The translations under genes were made by a program, and so were the position numbers. From the NCBI GenBank assembly GCA_016177925.1, contig JACOUH010000134.1, positions 1 to 44,544 on the forward strand: 44,544 nucleotides of DNA. Direction: 5' to 3'. The number at the start of each line of letters is the position of its first letter. Within the stretch, counting starts at the first letter, position 1. The DNA comes from Planctomycetota bacterium. Lineage in GTDB: Bacteria; Planctomycetota; Planctomycetia; Gemmatales; Gemmataceae. Shown here one piece after another: positions 1-9,252 of the stretch. The notes beneath the pieces were generated by a model that did no database searches, was not told the origin of the DNA, and saw only the letters and a list, made by a program, of their open reading frames with translations.

Positions 1-3000
1 ACCACGACCAGCGGCACCTCCAGCAGCGGCCCCACCTTCACCTACACCGCCGCCAGTACACCCAGCATCAGCGGGCTGACGGGCAACTCGGGCAGCGCTG
101 CCGGCGGCGACACCATCGCCATCAGCGGCAGTGCCTTCCTGGGCACCACCGGCGTCAGCTTCGGCGGCACCGCCGCTTGGGACTTCGAGATTATCTCGGA
201 CACGGCCCTCCTAGCGGTAGTGCCGGCCAAGGCCTCGGGGACCGGCACCGTCGACGTGCGCGTGACGACCTACGCGGGCACGTCCAGCATCGTCACGGCG
301 GATCAATACACCTACAACTGGGTGACGGCCCCGGCGCCGACCGTCACCGGCCTGGACATCAACACCGGCACCACCGCGGGCGGCACCGTGGTCACGCTCA
401 CCGGCACCAACTTCGCTGCCGCCTCGGCGGTCAAGTTCGGGGCCACCAACGCGACCTCCTACACCGTCCTGTCCGACACGCAGATCCAGGCGACGTCGCC
501 GGCCGGCACAGCGGGCAATGTCAACATCACGGTAACGACACCGGGCGGCACGTCCGCAACGGGCAGCGCCAACCAGTTCACCTATGTCGCGGCCTCGGTG
601 CCGGCGGTCACGATGTTGAGCCCGACCAGCGGCAGCACGGCGGGCGGCACCTCCGTCACCCTGACCGGCACCAACTTCACCGGCGCCACCGCGGTCAAAT
701 TCGGGAGTTTCGCAGCGGCCAGTTTTACGGTCAATTCCGCTACGTCGATCACGGCCACCTCGCCGGCCGAACCGACAGGAACCGTCAACGTGACGGTGAC
801 GACCGCGGCGGGGACGTCAGCGACCGGCAGCGGCAACCAGTTCACCTACACCGCGGCCTCGGTGCCGACGGTCACCAGCCTCAGCCCCACCACCGGCCCC
901 AGCAGCGGCGGCACGAGTGTCACCATCACCGGCACCAACTTCACCGGCGCCACCGCCGTCCTGTTCGGCGATTCCTACGCCACCTTCACGGTCAACTCGT
1001 CGACGTCGATCACGGCGACCTCGCCGGCCCAGCCGGCGGGCGTGATCGACGTCATCGTGCAGAGCTACAGCGGCCAGTCGGCGCCCTCGTCGACGACGCA
1101 CTTCACCTACACGGCGGCGGCGGCCCCCGCCGTCAGCAGCCTCAGCCCCACCAGCGGCAGTACCGCCGGCGGAACCAGTGTCGTGATCACAGGCACCAAC
1201 TTCACCGGCGCCACCGACGTCTGGTTCGGCTCGGTGGAAGCGGCGTCGTTCACGGTCAACTCGTCGACGCAGATCACGGCGGTCAGCCCGTCGCAGGCGG
1301 CGGGCGCTGTCGACGTCCAGGTGGAGACACCAAGCGGCGTGTCGGTCGTGTCGACTTCGGACCAGTTCACCTACACCGCCGCCAGCGCCCCGACCGTCAC
1401 GGCCCTGTCTCCCAGCAGCGGCTCGACCGGCGGCGGCACCAGCGTCGTGCTGACCGGCACCGATTTCACCGGCGCCACCGCAGTCGACTTCGGCAGCGTG
1501 GCGGCGACGTTTACGGTCAACTCGGCGACACAGATCACGGCGACCTCACCGGCCCAGGCGAGCGGGACTGTCTACGTCACGGTGACGACGCCCAGCGGCA
1601 CCTCCGCGACGGGAGCGGCCAACCAGTTCACCTACACCGCCGCCGCGGCGCCCTCGGTCAGCAGCGTCACGCCGACCAGTATCAGCACCGCCGGCGGGGA
1701 CGCGGTCACCCTGATCGGCAGCCACTTCACCGGGGCCAGCGCGGTCAACTTCGGCAGTGTGGCCGCCTGGGACTTCGAGGTCGAAAACGACAGCGTGATC
1801 GTCGCAACGGCGCCGGCCCAGGCGGCGGGCACGGTCCATACGACGGTGACGACGCCCACCGGCACCTCGTCAACGGGTTTGGGCGACCAGGTGACCTACA
1901 CCGCCGTGTCGGCGCCGACCGTGACGGGCGTCAGCCCCATCAGCGGTCCCACCGCGGGCGGCACCATCGTTACGATTACCGGCACCAACTTCACCCTGGC
2001 GAGCGAGGTTGCCTTCGGCGGCATCGCGGCGGCCTTCGATGTGCTGTCCGCCACGAAGATCCAGACGACGACGCCGGCCGAGGCGGCCGGCACCGTGGAT
2101 GTGCAGGTGTTCTCGCCGGGCGGCTCGTCGGCGCTGTCCTCGTCGAGCCGTTACACCTACGTCGCGGCGTCGGCCCCGGCGATCACCAGCCTGAGCCCGA
2201 CCAGCGGCAGCACGGCCGGCGGGACGACGGTCACCCTCACCGGCACCGATTTCAGCGGCGCCACCGGCGTCAGCTTCGGCAGTGTGGCGGCGACGTCCTT
2301 CGTCGTGGTGTCCGGCACGTCGATCACGGCGGTGTCGCCGTCGCAGGCCGCGGCCACCGTGGATGTCCGCGTCACGACACCGTCGGGCGTCTCGGCCGCA
2401 GTCCTCGGTGACCAGTTCACCTACACGGCCGCCGCGGCGCCGTCGATCACCAGCCTCAGTCCGTCCAGCGGCCCCGCCACGGGCGGCACCGTCATCACCA
2501 TCACCGGCAGCAACTTCACCGGCGCCACCGCGGTCACCATCGGCGGCACGCCGGCCAGCTTCACGGTCAACTCGTCGACGCGCATCACGGCGACCACCCC
2601 GCCGGGAACGGCCGGTAGTGCCAACGTGACCGTGACGACGCCCAGTGGCACGTCGGCCGCGGCGACCTTCACCTACACCGCCGCGTCGGCCCCGACCGTG
2701 ACCGGCGTCAACCCCTCCAGTGGCAGCACGGCGGGCGGCACCGTGGTCGTCGTCACCGGCACCCACTTCACCGGCGCCTCGCAGGTGAAGTTCGGCACGA
2801 TCGCCGCCAGCACGTTCACCCCTCTCCGACACATCGCTGCAAGTGACCTCGCCGGCGGGGGCGGCGGGCACGGTGGACATCACGGTGGTTGGCCCCGGCG
2901 GCACGTCGACCACGTCGGCGGCCGACCACTTCACCTACAGCGCGCCCTCGGCGCCGACGGTCACCGCGCTCAGCCCGACCTCGGGCAGCACGGGCGGCGG

Positions 3001-4693
3001 CACCGTCGTCATCCTCACCGGGACCAACTTCACGGGGACCACCGGCGTCAAGTTCGGGGCAGTCCCAGCGACGATCTTTTTCATCAATTCCGCCACGACG
3101 ATTACGGCGGTGGCGCCGTCGCAGGCGGCGGCGACCGTCAACGTGACGGTGACAACCGCGGCCGGCACGTCGGCGACGGGTGCGGGCAACCAGTTCACCT
3201 ACACCGCGGCCGCGGCGCCGTCGATTACCAGCCTGTCGCCCAATGCCGGCAAGACGGTCGGGCTGATTCAGCTCCTCATCAACGGCAGCAACCTCAGCGG
3301 GGCGACGACCGTCAGCTTCGGCGGCACGGCGGTCAGCTTCCTGCCCGTCTCGAACACGGTCCTGATCGCCACGGTGCCGGCCCACGCCTCCGGAAGCGTC
3401 AGCGTGACCGTGACCACCCCCAGCGGAACGTCCAGCGGGGTGACGTTCACCTACTCCTCCAACACGGCGCCGACCGCCGCCGCCGACACCTACTCGGTCG
3501 GCTCCAGCGGCACGCTGACGGTGTCGGCGGCCTCGGGCGTGCTCAGCAACGACAGCGACGGCAACGGTGATCCGCTGTTCGTCAGCTGGTACAGTGCTCC
3601 CTCGCACGGCAACCTCGTGATGAACGGCGATGGCTCGTTCACCTACGTCAGGAACGCGGGCTACTCGGGCGGCGACAGCTTCACGTACAAGGCCAGCGAC
3701 GGCCTCGCCGAGAGCGGCAGCGCGCCGGTGACCATCCAGATCGGCTTCCCGGAGCACGCCGCCGGGGGTGAGCTGCCGCGGCAACCCGGGGTAGCCGACC
3801 TGACGGCAGACGCCCTGCGGCCGATCGTCGATGCGGCGATCCAGCGTTATGCGGAGGCGGGAGTCGATGCGGCGGGCCTCGCCATCCTGCGGGCCGAGCC
3901 GGTCCAGATCAGGGACCTGTCCGGCGACCTGCTGGGCCTGACAATTCCCGATGGCATCGTCCTGGACAGCGACGCGGCAGGCTACGGCTGGTTCGTCGAC
4001 GCCACCCCGGGCGACGACGTCGAGTTCAGCGCCGGCGGCGGCACGGTCCTCCGCGCGACCAGCGGAGCGGCGCTTGGCCGGATGGACCTGCTGACGGTCG
4101 TCACGCACGAACTGGGCCACCTGCTGGGCCGTCCGGACCTTGACGCGGCGGTGTACGGCAATGACATCATGGCCGACAGCCTGGCGCCGGGCGTGCGGCG
4201 GCTGCTGCAGGAGGCCCGGCCCGATGCGGCGGGCACGCTCGCGGCCATCGCAAGCCTGCCTCCGCGCCTCGATGCCGATCGTCCGCTGGCGGTGTTGTCG
4301 CTGTCGGCCGCGGTTGCCTCGGTTTGGGGAGCGCGTCAGGGTTTCCTCCTTGGCGAAGGGGCCTGGTCGATCCCCGCCGCTCCGCCCAACCCCGGCCCGA
4401 GCCCCCAGCCCAGCCGGAGCAGCAGCGACCTGCTGCTTGGCAGTGTGGACGGCCTGATCAGCGCGTTGCAGGCGCCCGCCCTCCGCGACAGCGACCTTGT
4501 CCATGTGCTGGGACGCTGGGGCACCGAGGACGAGGACCACCCGGTCGCGGACACCATGCCCCAGGACACGCAACAGAAAGATACCGCGTCGGAGACGGTC
4601 TCCTTTGCGAGCGGGGACCACCCTGTGCGGGACTGGCTCTTCGCCCATCCCGAAGACGCCGATGTCCTGCTGACGAGCGTCCTGCCGAACTGA
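1..4693 (+). CDS. Giant IPT/TIG-repeat surface protein with tandem-95 and metzincin-like C-terminal domains (5' end outside window; one frameshift)
   Basis: Reading is open from base 1, so the start lies upstream. The visible part is a chain of about 13 IPT/TIG immunoglobulin-like repeats of 80-90 residues, each opening with a variant of AAPSITSLSPSSG and ending with QFTYTAA. A cadherin-like/tandem-95 module follows (about 3461-3750; GVLSNDSDGNGD, GDSFTYKASDG). The C-terminal domain carries HELGHLLGRPD with its first His codon at 4106, the HExxHxxGxxD zinc-site pattern of metzincin-type proteases. Such chains are usually exported adhesins or matrix proteins. The first frame is lost near 2816-2843 and the repeat resumes one frame on. 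Comparison with a sister repeat (FTVLSDT against FTP-SDT) suggests two bases are missing, either a real mutation or an assembly error. The stop is TGA at 4691. The repeat families are clear; protease activity is inferred. Confidence 0.85.
52..3460 (+). repeat. Tandem array of about 13 IPT/TIG coding repeats
   Basis: Thirteen units of roughly 250-265 bp are repeated head to tail, with recurring segments encoding GGTSVTLTGTNFTGATAV, FTVNSSTSITATSPA and QFTYTAA. Within a unit the core codons are nearly identical from copy to copy, which favours unequal recombination and makes assembly error likely here. A partial unit precedes the first complete one, so the array begins before the window. The unit spanning about 2700-2940 contains the frameshift. 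Confidence 0.85.
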
Positions 4694-4782
4694 CAGGGCG
4701 TGACACATCGGTCCGCCCCGGTTCCGGAACGCCCCTCCGCGCCAGGGAATTGGCGCAGGGGGCAGGGATCACCCCAGGGACG

Positions 4783-4863
4783 GGCGAACCGTCCGTTTTC
4801 CACCCGGCACTTGAGCGCCTCCTGCGCGTGCCAGGCGCTCGATCGTCGCCCGGACGGTTCGCC
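4783..4863. terminator. Nested inverted repeat downstream of the IPT protein (terminator-like)
   Basis: Perfect 13-base arms (ggcgaaccgtccg at 4783-4795 and its complement at 4851-4863) enclose a second perfect 8-base pair (4813-4820 with 4833-4840). The structure sits 90 bases after the stop of the surface-protein gene, with no T-run, and could act as a terminator or transcript-end stabiliser. Apart from this I see no gene in the 316-base gap 4694-5009; its last 15 bases hold the purine-rich ribosome binding site of the next gene. Confidence 0.45.
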
Positions 4864-5009
4864 TTGCGGCCGACCGCCGCTCACGCTATACACCCTTCCC
4901 TGCATGAGAACGATCGGCTGAGGCCCGAGGTCCGTGCCAAGGTGGGCATCGGTCTCGCCGCGAGGAGCCCGCGGCAGGGGCTCGTATCCCGTTCAGGGAG
5001 GGGAAGAGG

Positions 5010-6224
5010 ATGCGCGAGCAGAAAAAAGAATCGAACCCGGCGGGCAAGCGCTGGCGCCGGCCGCTGATGTTCGCCCTGGCCTGGTTCGGCGTCGCAGGCG
5101 CCTGCTACTGCTGGGGACGCTACGGCAACCTGCCCAAGGCAGTCGCCGAGCCGACCCCCGGCCGTGCCGTCGTCCAGGAGGTCGCCTCCGAGCGGCCCCC
5201 CGCGGACTACTCGCGCCGGCCGGTCGCCTTTATCTTCGACAACATCCCGATCACCCGCGAGGAGTTAGGCGAGTACCTCATCCTCCGCTTCGGCAAGGAG
5301 CGGCTCAAGAACCTGATCAACAAGCGCATCATCGACCAGGTCGCCCACCAGCGCGGCCTCGACGTGACCGCCACCGAGATCAATGCCTCGCTGCAGGCCG
5401 ACGCCGCCGCGCTGGGCGTCACGCCCAAGGAGTTCACCGACCAGATCCTCAAGCGCTACGGCAAGACGCTCTACGAGTGGAAGGAGGACGTGATCCGGCC
5501 GCGACTGATCATGGAGAAGATGTGCCGCGCCCGCGTCGCCGTGACGCGCGAGGACCTCGCCGAGGCCTATGACGCGAAGTACGGCGAGAAGGTCGACTGC
5601 AAGATCATCATGTGGCCCAAGGCCGAGAAGAAGATCGTCCTCGATCAAATCTGGCCGCGCATCCGCAACAGCGAACAGGAGTTCGACCACTTCGCGCGTC
5701 TGCAGGTGAGCCCGAGCCTGGCGGCCGTCGGCGGACATATCAAGCCGATCGGCCATCACACCACCGGCGAGGAGCGGCTGGAGAAAGTGATCTTCAGCCT
5801 TCGGCCGGGGGAGGTCAGCGAAGTGCTCGACCATCCCGAGGGGCTGGTGGTCGTCAAGTGCCTGGGCCATGTCCCCCCGGACACCTCCGTCTCGCTCGAC
5901 CAGCGCCGCGGCGAGTTGGAGAAGGAGGTCTTCGACAAGAAGGTGACGATGGAAATCGGCAAAATGTTTCAGCAGCTGCAGGCCCAGGCCCATCCGCAGA
6001 ACCTGCTCGAGCCGACGGTCAACGTCGCGGAGGATACCGAGCGGCTGCTGAACGCGACACAGGGCATGAACACCGCCCCGCGCGCCGTCCAGGCTCCGCC
6101 GTCGACCGCCGCCCCGGTCACCAGCGGTACGCCGAGCAGCGTCGCGCCGCCGAGCGTCCCGGAGCCGCCGAACGCCCCTCCGCCGGCTCCGTCCGGGCTC
6201 ACGCCGACCGGCGGCACGAAGTAG
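5010..6224 (+). CDS. Membrane-anchored parvulin-type peptidyl-prolyl isomerase (SurA/PpiC-like)
   Basis: The 404-residue protein has a basic N-terminus and one hydrophobic segment (about residues 19-36), placing the rest outside the cytoplasm. Residues about 65-190 form a helical SurA/PrsA-type chaperone region (EELGEYLILRFG, KNLINKRIIDQVAHQRG). A parvulin rotamase domain spans about 197-295, with GGHIKPIG and the later VIFSLRPGEVSEVLDHPEGLVVVK block typical of PpiC domains. The tail after about 340 is rich in Pro, Ala and Ser and is probably disordered. The family assists folding of exported proteins by cis-trans isomerisation of X-Pro bonds. The start ATG follows a GGGAGGGGAAGAGG ribosome binding site. 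It follows the surface-protein gene on the same strand, a plausible client, though no operon is shown. Confidence 0.85.
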   Translation: MREQKKESNPAGKRWRRPLMFALAWFGVAGACYCWGRYGNLPKAVAEPTPGRAVVQEVASERPPADYSRRPVAFIFDNIPITREELGEYLILRFGKERLKNLINKRIIDQVAHQRGLDVTATEINASLQADAAALGVTPKEFTDQILKRYGKTLYEWKEDVIRPRLIMEKMCRARVAVTREDLAEAYDAKYGEKVDCKIIMWPKAEKKIVLDQIWPRIRNSEQEFDHFARLQVSPSLAAVGGHIKPIGHHTTGEERLEKVIFSLRPGEVSEVLDHPEGLVVVKCLGHVPPDTSVSLDQRRGELEKEVFDKKVTMEIGKMFQQLQAQAHPQNLLEPTVNVAEDTERLLNATQGMNTAPRAVQAPPSTAAPVTSGTPSSVAPPSVPEPPNAPPPAPSGLTPTGGTK

Positions 6225-6285
6225 CAGGCTTTATCAGGGAGGAGGGCATCGTCCCGGTAGTCAGCCCCGAGGAGGCGATCGTCAA

Positions 6286-6441
6286 TAGCCCGGGGCGTCA
6301 GCCCCGGGAACAGAACCGTCAACCCTGCTTCTTCAGCCCTGAAGGGACGACAGAAACCGGACGCGATCACGCTCCCTGCCGCCCCGTTGGGGCTCCTTCG
6401 CGGGGCCCTGCTGTCGGACCAGGGGCTGACGCCCCGGGCTA
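6286..6441. repeat. Palindrome-flanked 156-bp intergenic element
   Basis: The 23-base ends at 6286-6308 and 6419-6441 are inverted copies differing at one position (core cccggggcgtcagcccc). The interior contains further small palindromes (gccccgttggggc at 6381-6393; ccctgaaggg near 6337). There is no coding potential. It resembles a REP or miniature repeat element and follows the stop of the foldase gene by about 60 bases. Confidence 0.6.
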
Positions 6442-6464
6442 AATAGCTGCACACAAAGGGGAAA

Positions 6465-6544
6465 GTGCTTCGTGGCCGGGGCTGAGTCCGCGAAGCCCCG
6501 GACTGCCCCGGGGCTTCGCGGACTCAGCCCCGGCCACGAAGCAC
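6465..6544. repeat. Perfect 37-bp inverted repeat (hairpin)
   Basis: Arms 6465-6501 and 6508-6544 are exact reverse complements separated by six bases, giving an 80-base hairpin. The outer sequence ggggaaagtgc at 6458-6468 can pair instead with 6557-6567, so an alternative fold exists. Perfect conservation of both arms suggests recent spread or gene conversion. It is intergenic and shows no coding frame. Confidence 0.75.
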
Positions 6545-6578
6545 CTGCGCCACCTGGCACTTTCCCCCTTGGGGGGAG

Positions 6579-6757
6579 CTAGCACCAAACGGTAGAGGGA
6601 GGATTGTCTGTAACCAATCGAACGCTACGGTGTGTGCCATGCTTTCGCGGCCCCCAGGGTCAACGTCTGGGCGAAACCAGCGCGGGCCGCGAAAGCATGC
6701 CACCCCCGTTGCCGGTCCTTCTTCACACCAAAGCCCCCAACTACCGTTTGGTGCTAG
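6579..6757. repeat. 179-bp element bounded by 17-bp perfect inverted ends
   Basis: The ends ctagcaccaaacggtag (6579-6595) and its exact complement (6741-6757) enclose a second palindromic repeat (6634-6703). The geometry resembles a miniature inverted-repeat transposable element, but no target-site duplication or transposase is evident. With the two preceding repeats it fills the 573-base gap before the methyltransferase gene. Confidence 0.55.
6634..6703. repeat. 70-bp dispersed palindromic repeat, intergenic copy
   Basis: Arms at 6634-6653 and 6684-6703 match at 19 of 20 positions as inverted copies (core catgctttcgcggccc). A second element of exactly the same 70-base length and core lies at 27436-27505, inside a gene. 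That marks it as a mobile or spreading repeat rather than a local hairpin. Confidence 0.7.
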
Positions 6758-6797
6758 TTAGAAAAGGGGCGCGCGGCTTCCCCGCCTCCTCGGCGTT

Positions 6798-7745
6798 CTA
6801 AAAAGTCATTTGGCCAGTGATGTAGGCATTGGCCAGGCGGCACATCTCGGAGTTCAGCTCAAAACCGATGAAGTTGTGCCCCAGTTGGAGGGCCGCCTTG
6901 CCTGTGGTCCCGCTGCCCATGAAGGGGTCCAACACCACTCCCGGCTTCTCCGAGGCAGCGGCCTCGATGCAGCACAGGGGAAGATCGAGGGGAAAGGTGG
7001 AGCAATGGGGGGTCTTATTGGGTGTCTGTAACAGCTTCCAGACAGAGCCGACGGGCGGCTTCACCTGGAAAGAGTGTTGCTCGGACTTCGCGAAGATAGA
7101 GATGCCTTCGTGCTTGCGATGGGGACGGCGGCAAATTCCCTCGGGCAGCGGCCTTGCCTTTTCCCAGATCACCTCACCTCGGAATAAAAAGCCTTGGTCA
7201 CATAACGCGATCACGATGCGGTAAGGGATGGCGAGCAGGTTGCCGTACTGCAGCCATTTGCTGTCGCGCCGCACGAACGCTCTCCTTCGCCCCCGGTTCT
7301 TGGTGTAGGCGGAGTTCGTCTTCGGCAGGCCAGTGCCGTTCGCGCCCAAGGAACTGTATGCGTAATCCTCAAAGCGCCAGTTGATGGGCGTGTTATAGGA
7401 ATCGCCGATGTTGAGCCAGAAGGTTCCGCTCGGCTTCAGACAGCGCATCACCTCAGTCAGTACTTCTGTCAGGTTGCGCACATAATCGCGCGGATCCTCT
7501 TCCAGTCCGATGCCGCCGTTGCCCCTCTGCCCCCAGTAAGGGGGTGAGGTCACCGCCACGTCGATGCAGTCCGCAGGCATCTTGCGCAGGGCCGTCAAGC
7601 AATCGACAGCGTGAACCGTATTCAGTGCCCACGGTCCAAGCTTGGTCGAAGTATCGCGAATCGTCGAAGAAGTTACCTGCGGTGGTGTGGCGTGGCCGCC
7701 GTCCAGGTCGAAAAGTGTCGCGGTGTCCGAGTTGCGCTGAGCCAT
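6798..7745 (-). CDS. Site-specific DNA methyltransferase, beta class (N4-cytosine or N6-adenine)
   Basis: The 315-residue protein carries motif IV TSPPYW (66-71) ahead of the S-adenosylmethionine motif DPFMGSGTTG (273-282) with FELN (295-298). That IV-before-I order defines the beta group of amino-methyltransferases. SPPYW favours N4-cytosine, but N6-adenine cannot be excluded. I start at the ATG at 7745, preceded by TGGGGC, rather than at a GTG 33 bases upstream. A TATAAT box sits about 45 bases upstream. No endonuclease gene is adjacent, so it appears to be an orphan methylase with a regulatory or anti-restriction role. Its codons look less GC-rich than the neighbours, and it is flanked by repeat elements, both consistent with horizontal acquisition. 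Confidence 0.9.
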   Translation of the reverse strand: MAQRNSDTATLFDLDGGHATPPQVTSSTIRDTSTKLGPWALNTVHAVDCLTALRKMPADCIDVAVTSPPYWGQRGNGGIGLEEDPRDYVRNLTEVLTEVMRCLKPSGTFWLNIGDSYNTPINWRFEDYAYSSLGANGTGLPKTNSAYTKNRGRRRAFVRRDSKWLQYGNLLAIPYRIVIALCDQGFLFRGEVIWEKARPLPEGICRRPHRKHEGISIFAKSEQHSFQVKPPVGSVWKLLQTPNKTPHCSTFPLDLPLCCIEAAASEKPGVVLDPFMGSGTTGKAALQLGHNFIGFELNSEMCRLANAYITGQMTF

Positions 7746-7786
7746 AGGTATGCCCCAGATGCGCGAAGACAACTGCACATGCGCCC

Positions 7787-7792
7787 ATTATA
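7787..7792 (-). promoter_or_regulatory. Candidate -10 box of the methyltransferase promoter
   Basis: On the minus strand TATAAT occurs here, giving a predicted leader of about 35 bases to the ATG at 7745. The hexamer at the expected -35 distance (CTAGAA) is a poor match to TTGACA, so the promoter is tentative. Confidence 0.35.
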
Positions 7793-8004
7793 CCTAGCGC
7801 TGCGCCTCTTTCTAGATCAGTTTGCTCATTTGATGGAAGTGCGCTGCACTTTGATTTATCGTCAGTGGGAGGCAGGTTCCATCAGGGGAAGTCTTGCTGG
7901 AGTGCCCGGCCGCCTCACCTCCGCACACGTTACCTCGCGAGGCGCAGGGCGAACCGGGCATCGTCGGTCGGGGGTGCCTCGTACGACAACAGCGAAGTCG
8001 CCGC

Positions 8005-8121
8005 TTACTCCACGCGCAGGAACTCGCCGCGCTTCTCGAGCCAATCGGCATACACCAGGCGGAGCGCCTCGTCCCACGGGTCCGCCTCGAGCGCGGCCAG
8101 GAAACCTTGCTCGTCTTTCAT
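8005..8121 (-). CDS. 38-residue TIGR02996-type microprotein
   Basis: The product contains the signature FLAALEADPWDEALRLVYAD followed by WLEKRGE. This is the TIGR02996 repeat-companion motif known from Gemmata-type planctomycetes and myxobacteria, where it usually begins longer proteins with leucine-rich or similar repeats. Here it stands alone, ending nine residues after the motif. Its ATG has an AGGAGG ribosome binding site eight bases upstream and lies 11 bases after the stop of the transglutaminase gene, so it is probably the last gene of that transcript. The function of the motif is unknown; the strong ribosome binding site and complete motif argue for a real gene. Confidence 0.7.
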   Translation of the reverse strand: MKDEQGFLAALEADPWDEALRLVYADWLEKRGEFLRVE

Positions 8122-8132
8122 CTCGCATCCTC

Positions 8133-9206
8133 CTACTCGCGGGTGATGGTCAGGCTGTCCTTGACCTTCCAGGTGTAGCCGGGCTTTCCGTTGACGGGGT
8201 GGATCGTGTAGGCGACGCCCCTGACCATCTTCGCGCGCTCCTCCGGCGGGATGAGGACCGCTATCTCACGCAGGTCTTTCGACTCCCAGGTGATGAAGCT
8301 CATCTGCACGAACCCCTTGACGTCCTTGTGGCCCTTGGCGCGAAAAACGATCGCCGGGTCGGCTCGCCGCATGAATTCCTTGTACTGAAGATGGTCCCGG
8401 CCCGGGAACCACTCTTCGCCGTGGATCATCAACCCTCCCGAGTTGACGTACTGCTGCCACTCCGGGAGACCCTTCAGCGCGTCCGGCGTCCCCTTCGAGC
8501 CGAGCCAGTAGGCCCGCGTAATCGTCACGTGCTTGTGCTCCTCGATCGGCGCCGGCGGGTTCGGTATCCGAGCGTGCTTGCCGAAGTGATCGGCGACTTC
8601 CAGGCAACGATACGGGTTCGAGTGGGGGAAGTTCTTGTCGCGCTGCCCCAGGGCGTAGCGGCGGCCCCACGTCTGGGCTAGCCCGGCCTCGCTCAGATCG
8701 CGGAACGTGTGGACATGAACCATCAGCCCAAGAGAATGACGATCCAAAATGTTTGCCCCGAGCGTCGTGTAGTTCAGCCGCCGCCAGCGCTTGCCGACGA
8801 AGACCTCGGTGAATGTATGGGCCGTAAAGGAATTGCCGCCGGCCAGCGCTCCCTCGTAGGCGACCTTGCGAACACTGTGATGCTTCATGCCTTTCTTGAG
8901 CATGTCGCGCTGTTCCTGGTCGGAGCCATCGACGACAGGGATGGCGACGATCATCCGCGTCGGGATGCCGAGAGCCCGCAGGACCGTCGCCTGGTAGACC
9001 GCAAAGGAGGTACACGTCCCGTGCGACTTGTTCCGGAACATCTCGCGGCCCAACAACTCGTGCTCGAACTGCTCCTGAACGGACCAACGCGCGTCGCCCC
9101 TGTCCTTCTCGAACGCCTTCTCCAGTCCGGGCAGGACCTCCGGCTTTCCCTTTGGGAAGTGGACGTAGTACGTGCAGAACTGGTAGCGATACTTCGAGGA
9201 CGACAT
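8133..9206 (-). CDS. Transglutaminase-like superfamily protein (possible cysteine protease fold)
   Basis: The core shows SHGTCTSFAVYQATVLRALG with the candidate nucleophile Cys65, then TAHTFTEVFVGKRW with His130. The next acidic position is Asn145 (RRLNYTTLG), where the canonical triad has Asp; Asp155 (ANILDR) is an alternative. The C-terminal 200 residues are a family-specific region with no motif I recognise. No signal peptide is seen from the ATG used here. The frame stays coding-like upstream of that ATG, as far as a CAGGAG ribosome binding site, so translation may begin at a CTG near 9248 and add 14 residues (LSDKELVERVSRWL). The gene lies just downstream of a multi-pass membrane protein and just upstream of the TIGR02996 microprotein, suggesting a three-gene unit. 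Confidence 0.75.
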   Translation of the reverse strand: MSSSKYRYQFCTYYVHFPKGKPEVLPGLEKAFEKDRGDARWSVQEQFEHELLGREMFRNKSHGTCTSFAVYQATVLRALGIPTRMIVAIPVVDGSDQEQRDMLKKGMKHHSVRKVAYEGALAGGNSFTAHTFTEVFVGKRWRRLNYTTLGANILDRHSLGLMVHVHTFRDLSEAGLAQTWGRRYALGQRDKNFPHSNPYRCLEVADHFGKHARIPNPPAPIEEHKHVTITRAYWLGSKGTPDALKGLPEWQQYVNSGGLMIHGEEWFPGRDHLQYKEFMRRADPAIVFRAKGHKDVKGFVQMSFITWESKDLREIAVLIPPEERAKMVRGVAYTIHPVNGKPGYTWKVKDSLTITRE

Positions 9207-9252
9207 CAGCCATCGCGAAACGCGCTCGACCAGCTCCTTGTCGCTCAGATCG

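Noticed and set aside
52..3460. Regularly spaced repeats that might suggest a CRISPR-like or satellite array
   Set aside because: The period is about 260 bases, all units are coding, and the translated repeats are IPT/TIG domains.
2816..4708. Long minus-strand open frame opposite the IPT/metzincin gene
   Set aside because: Low-complexity Arg/Gly/Ala composition, no domains, and full overlap with clear repeat domains on the other strand; a GC-driven shadow.
6225..7745. Complete restriction-modification system
   Set aside because: Only the methyltransferase is encoded; neighbouring sequence is palindromic repeats or an unrelated unit, with no endonuclease-like frame.
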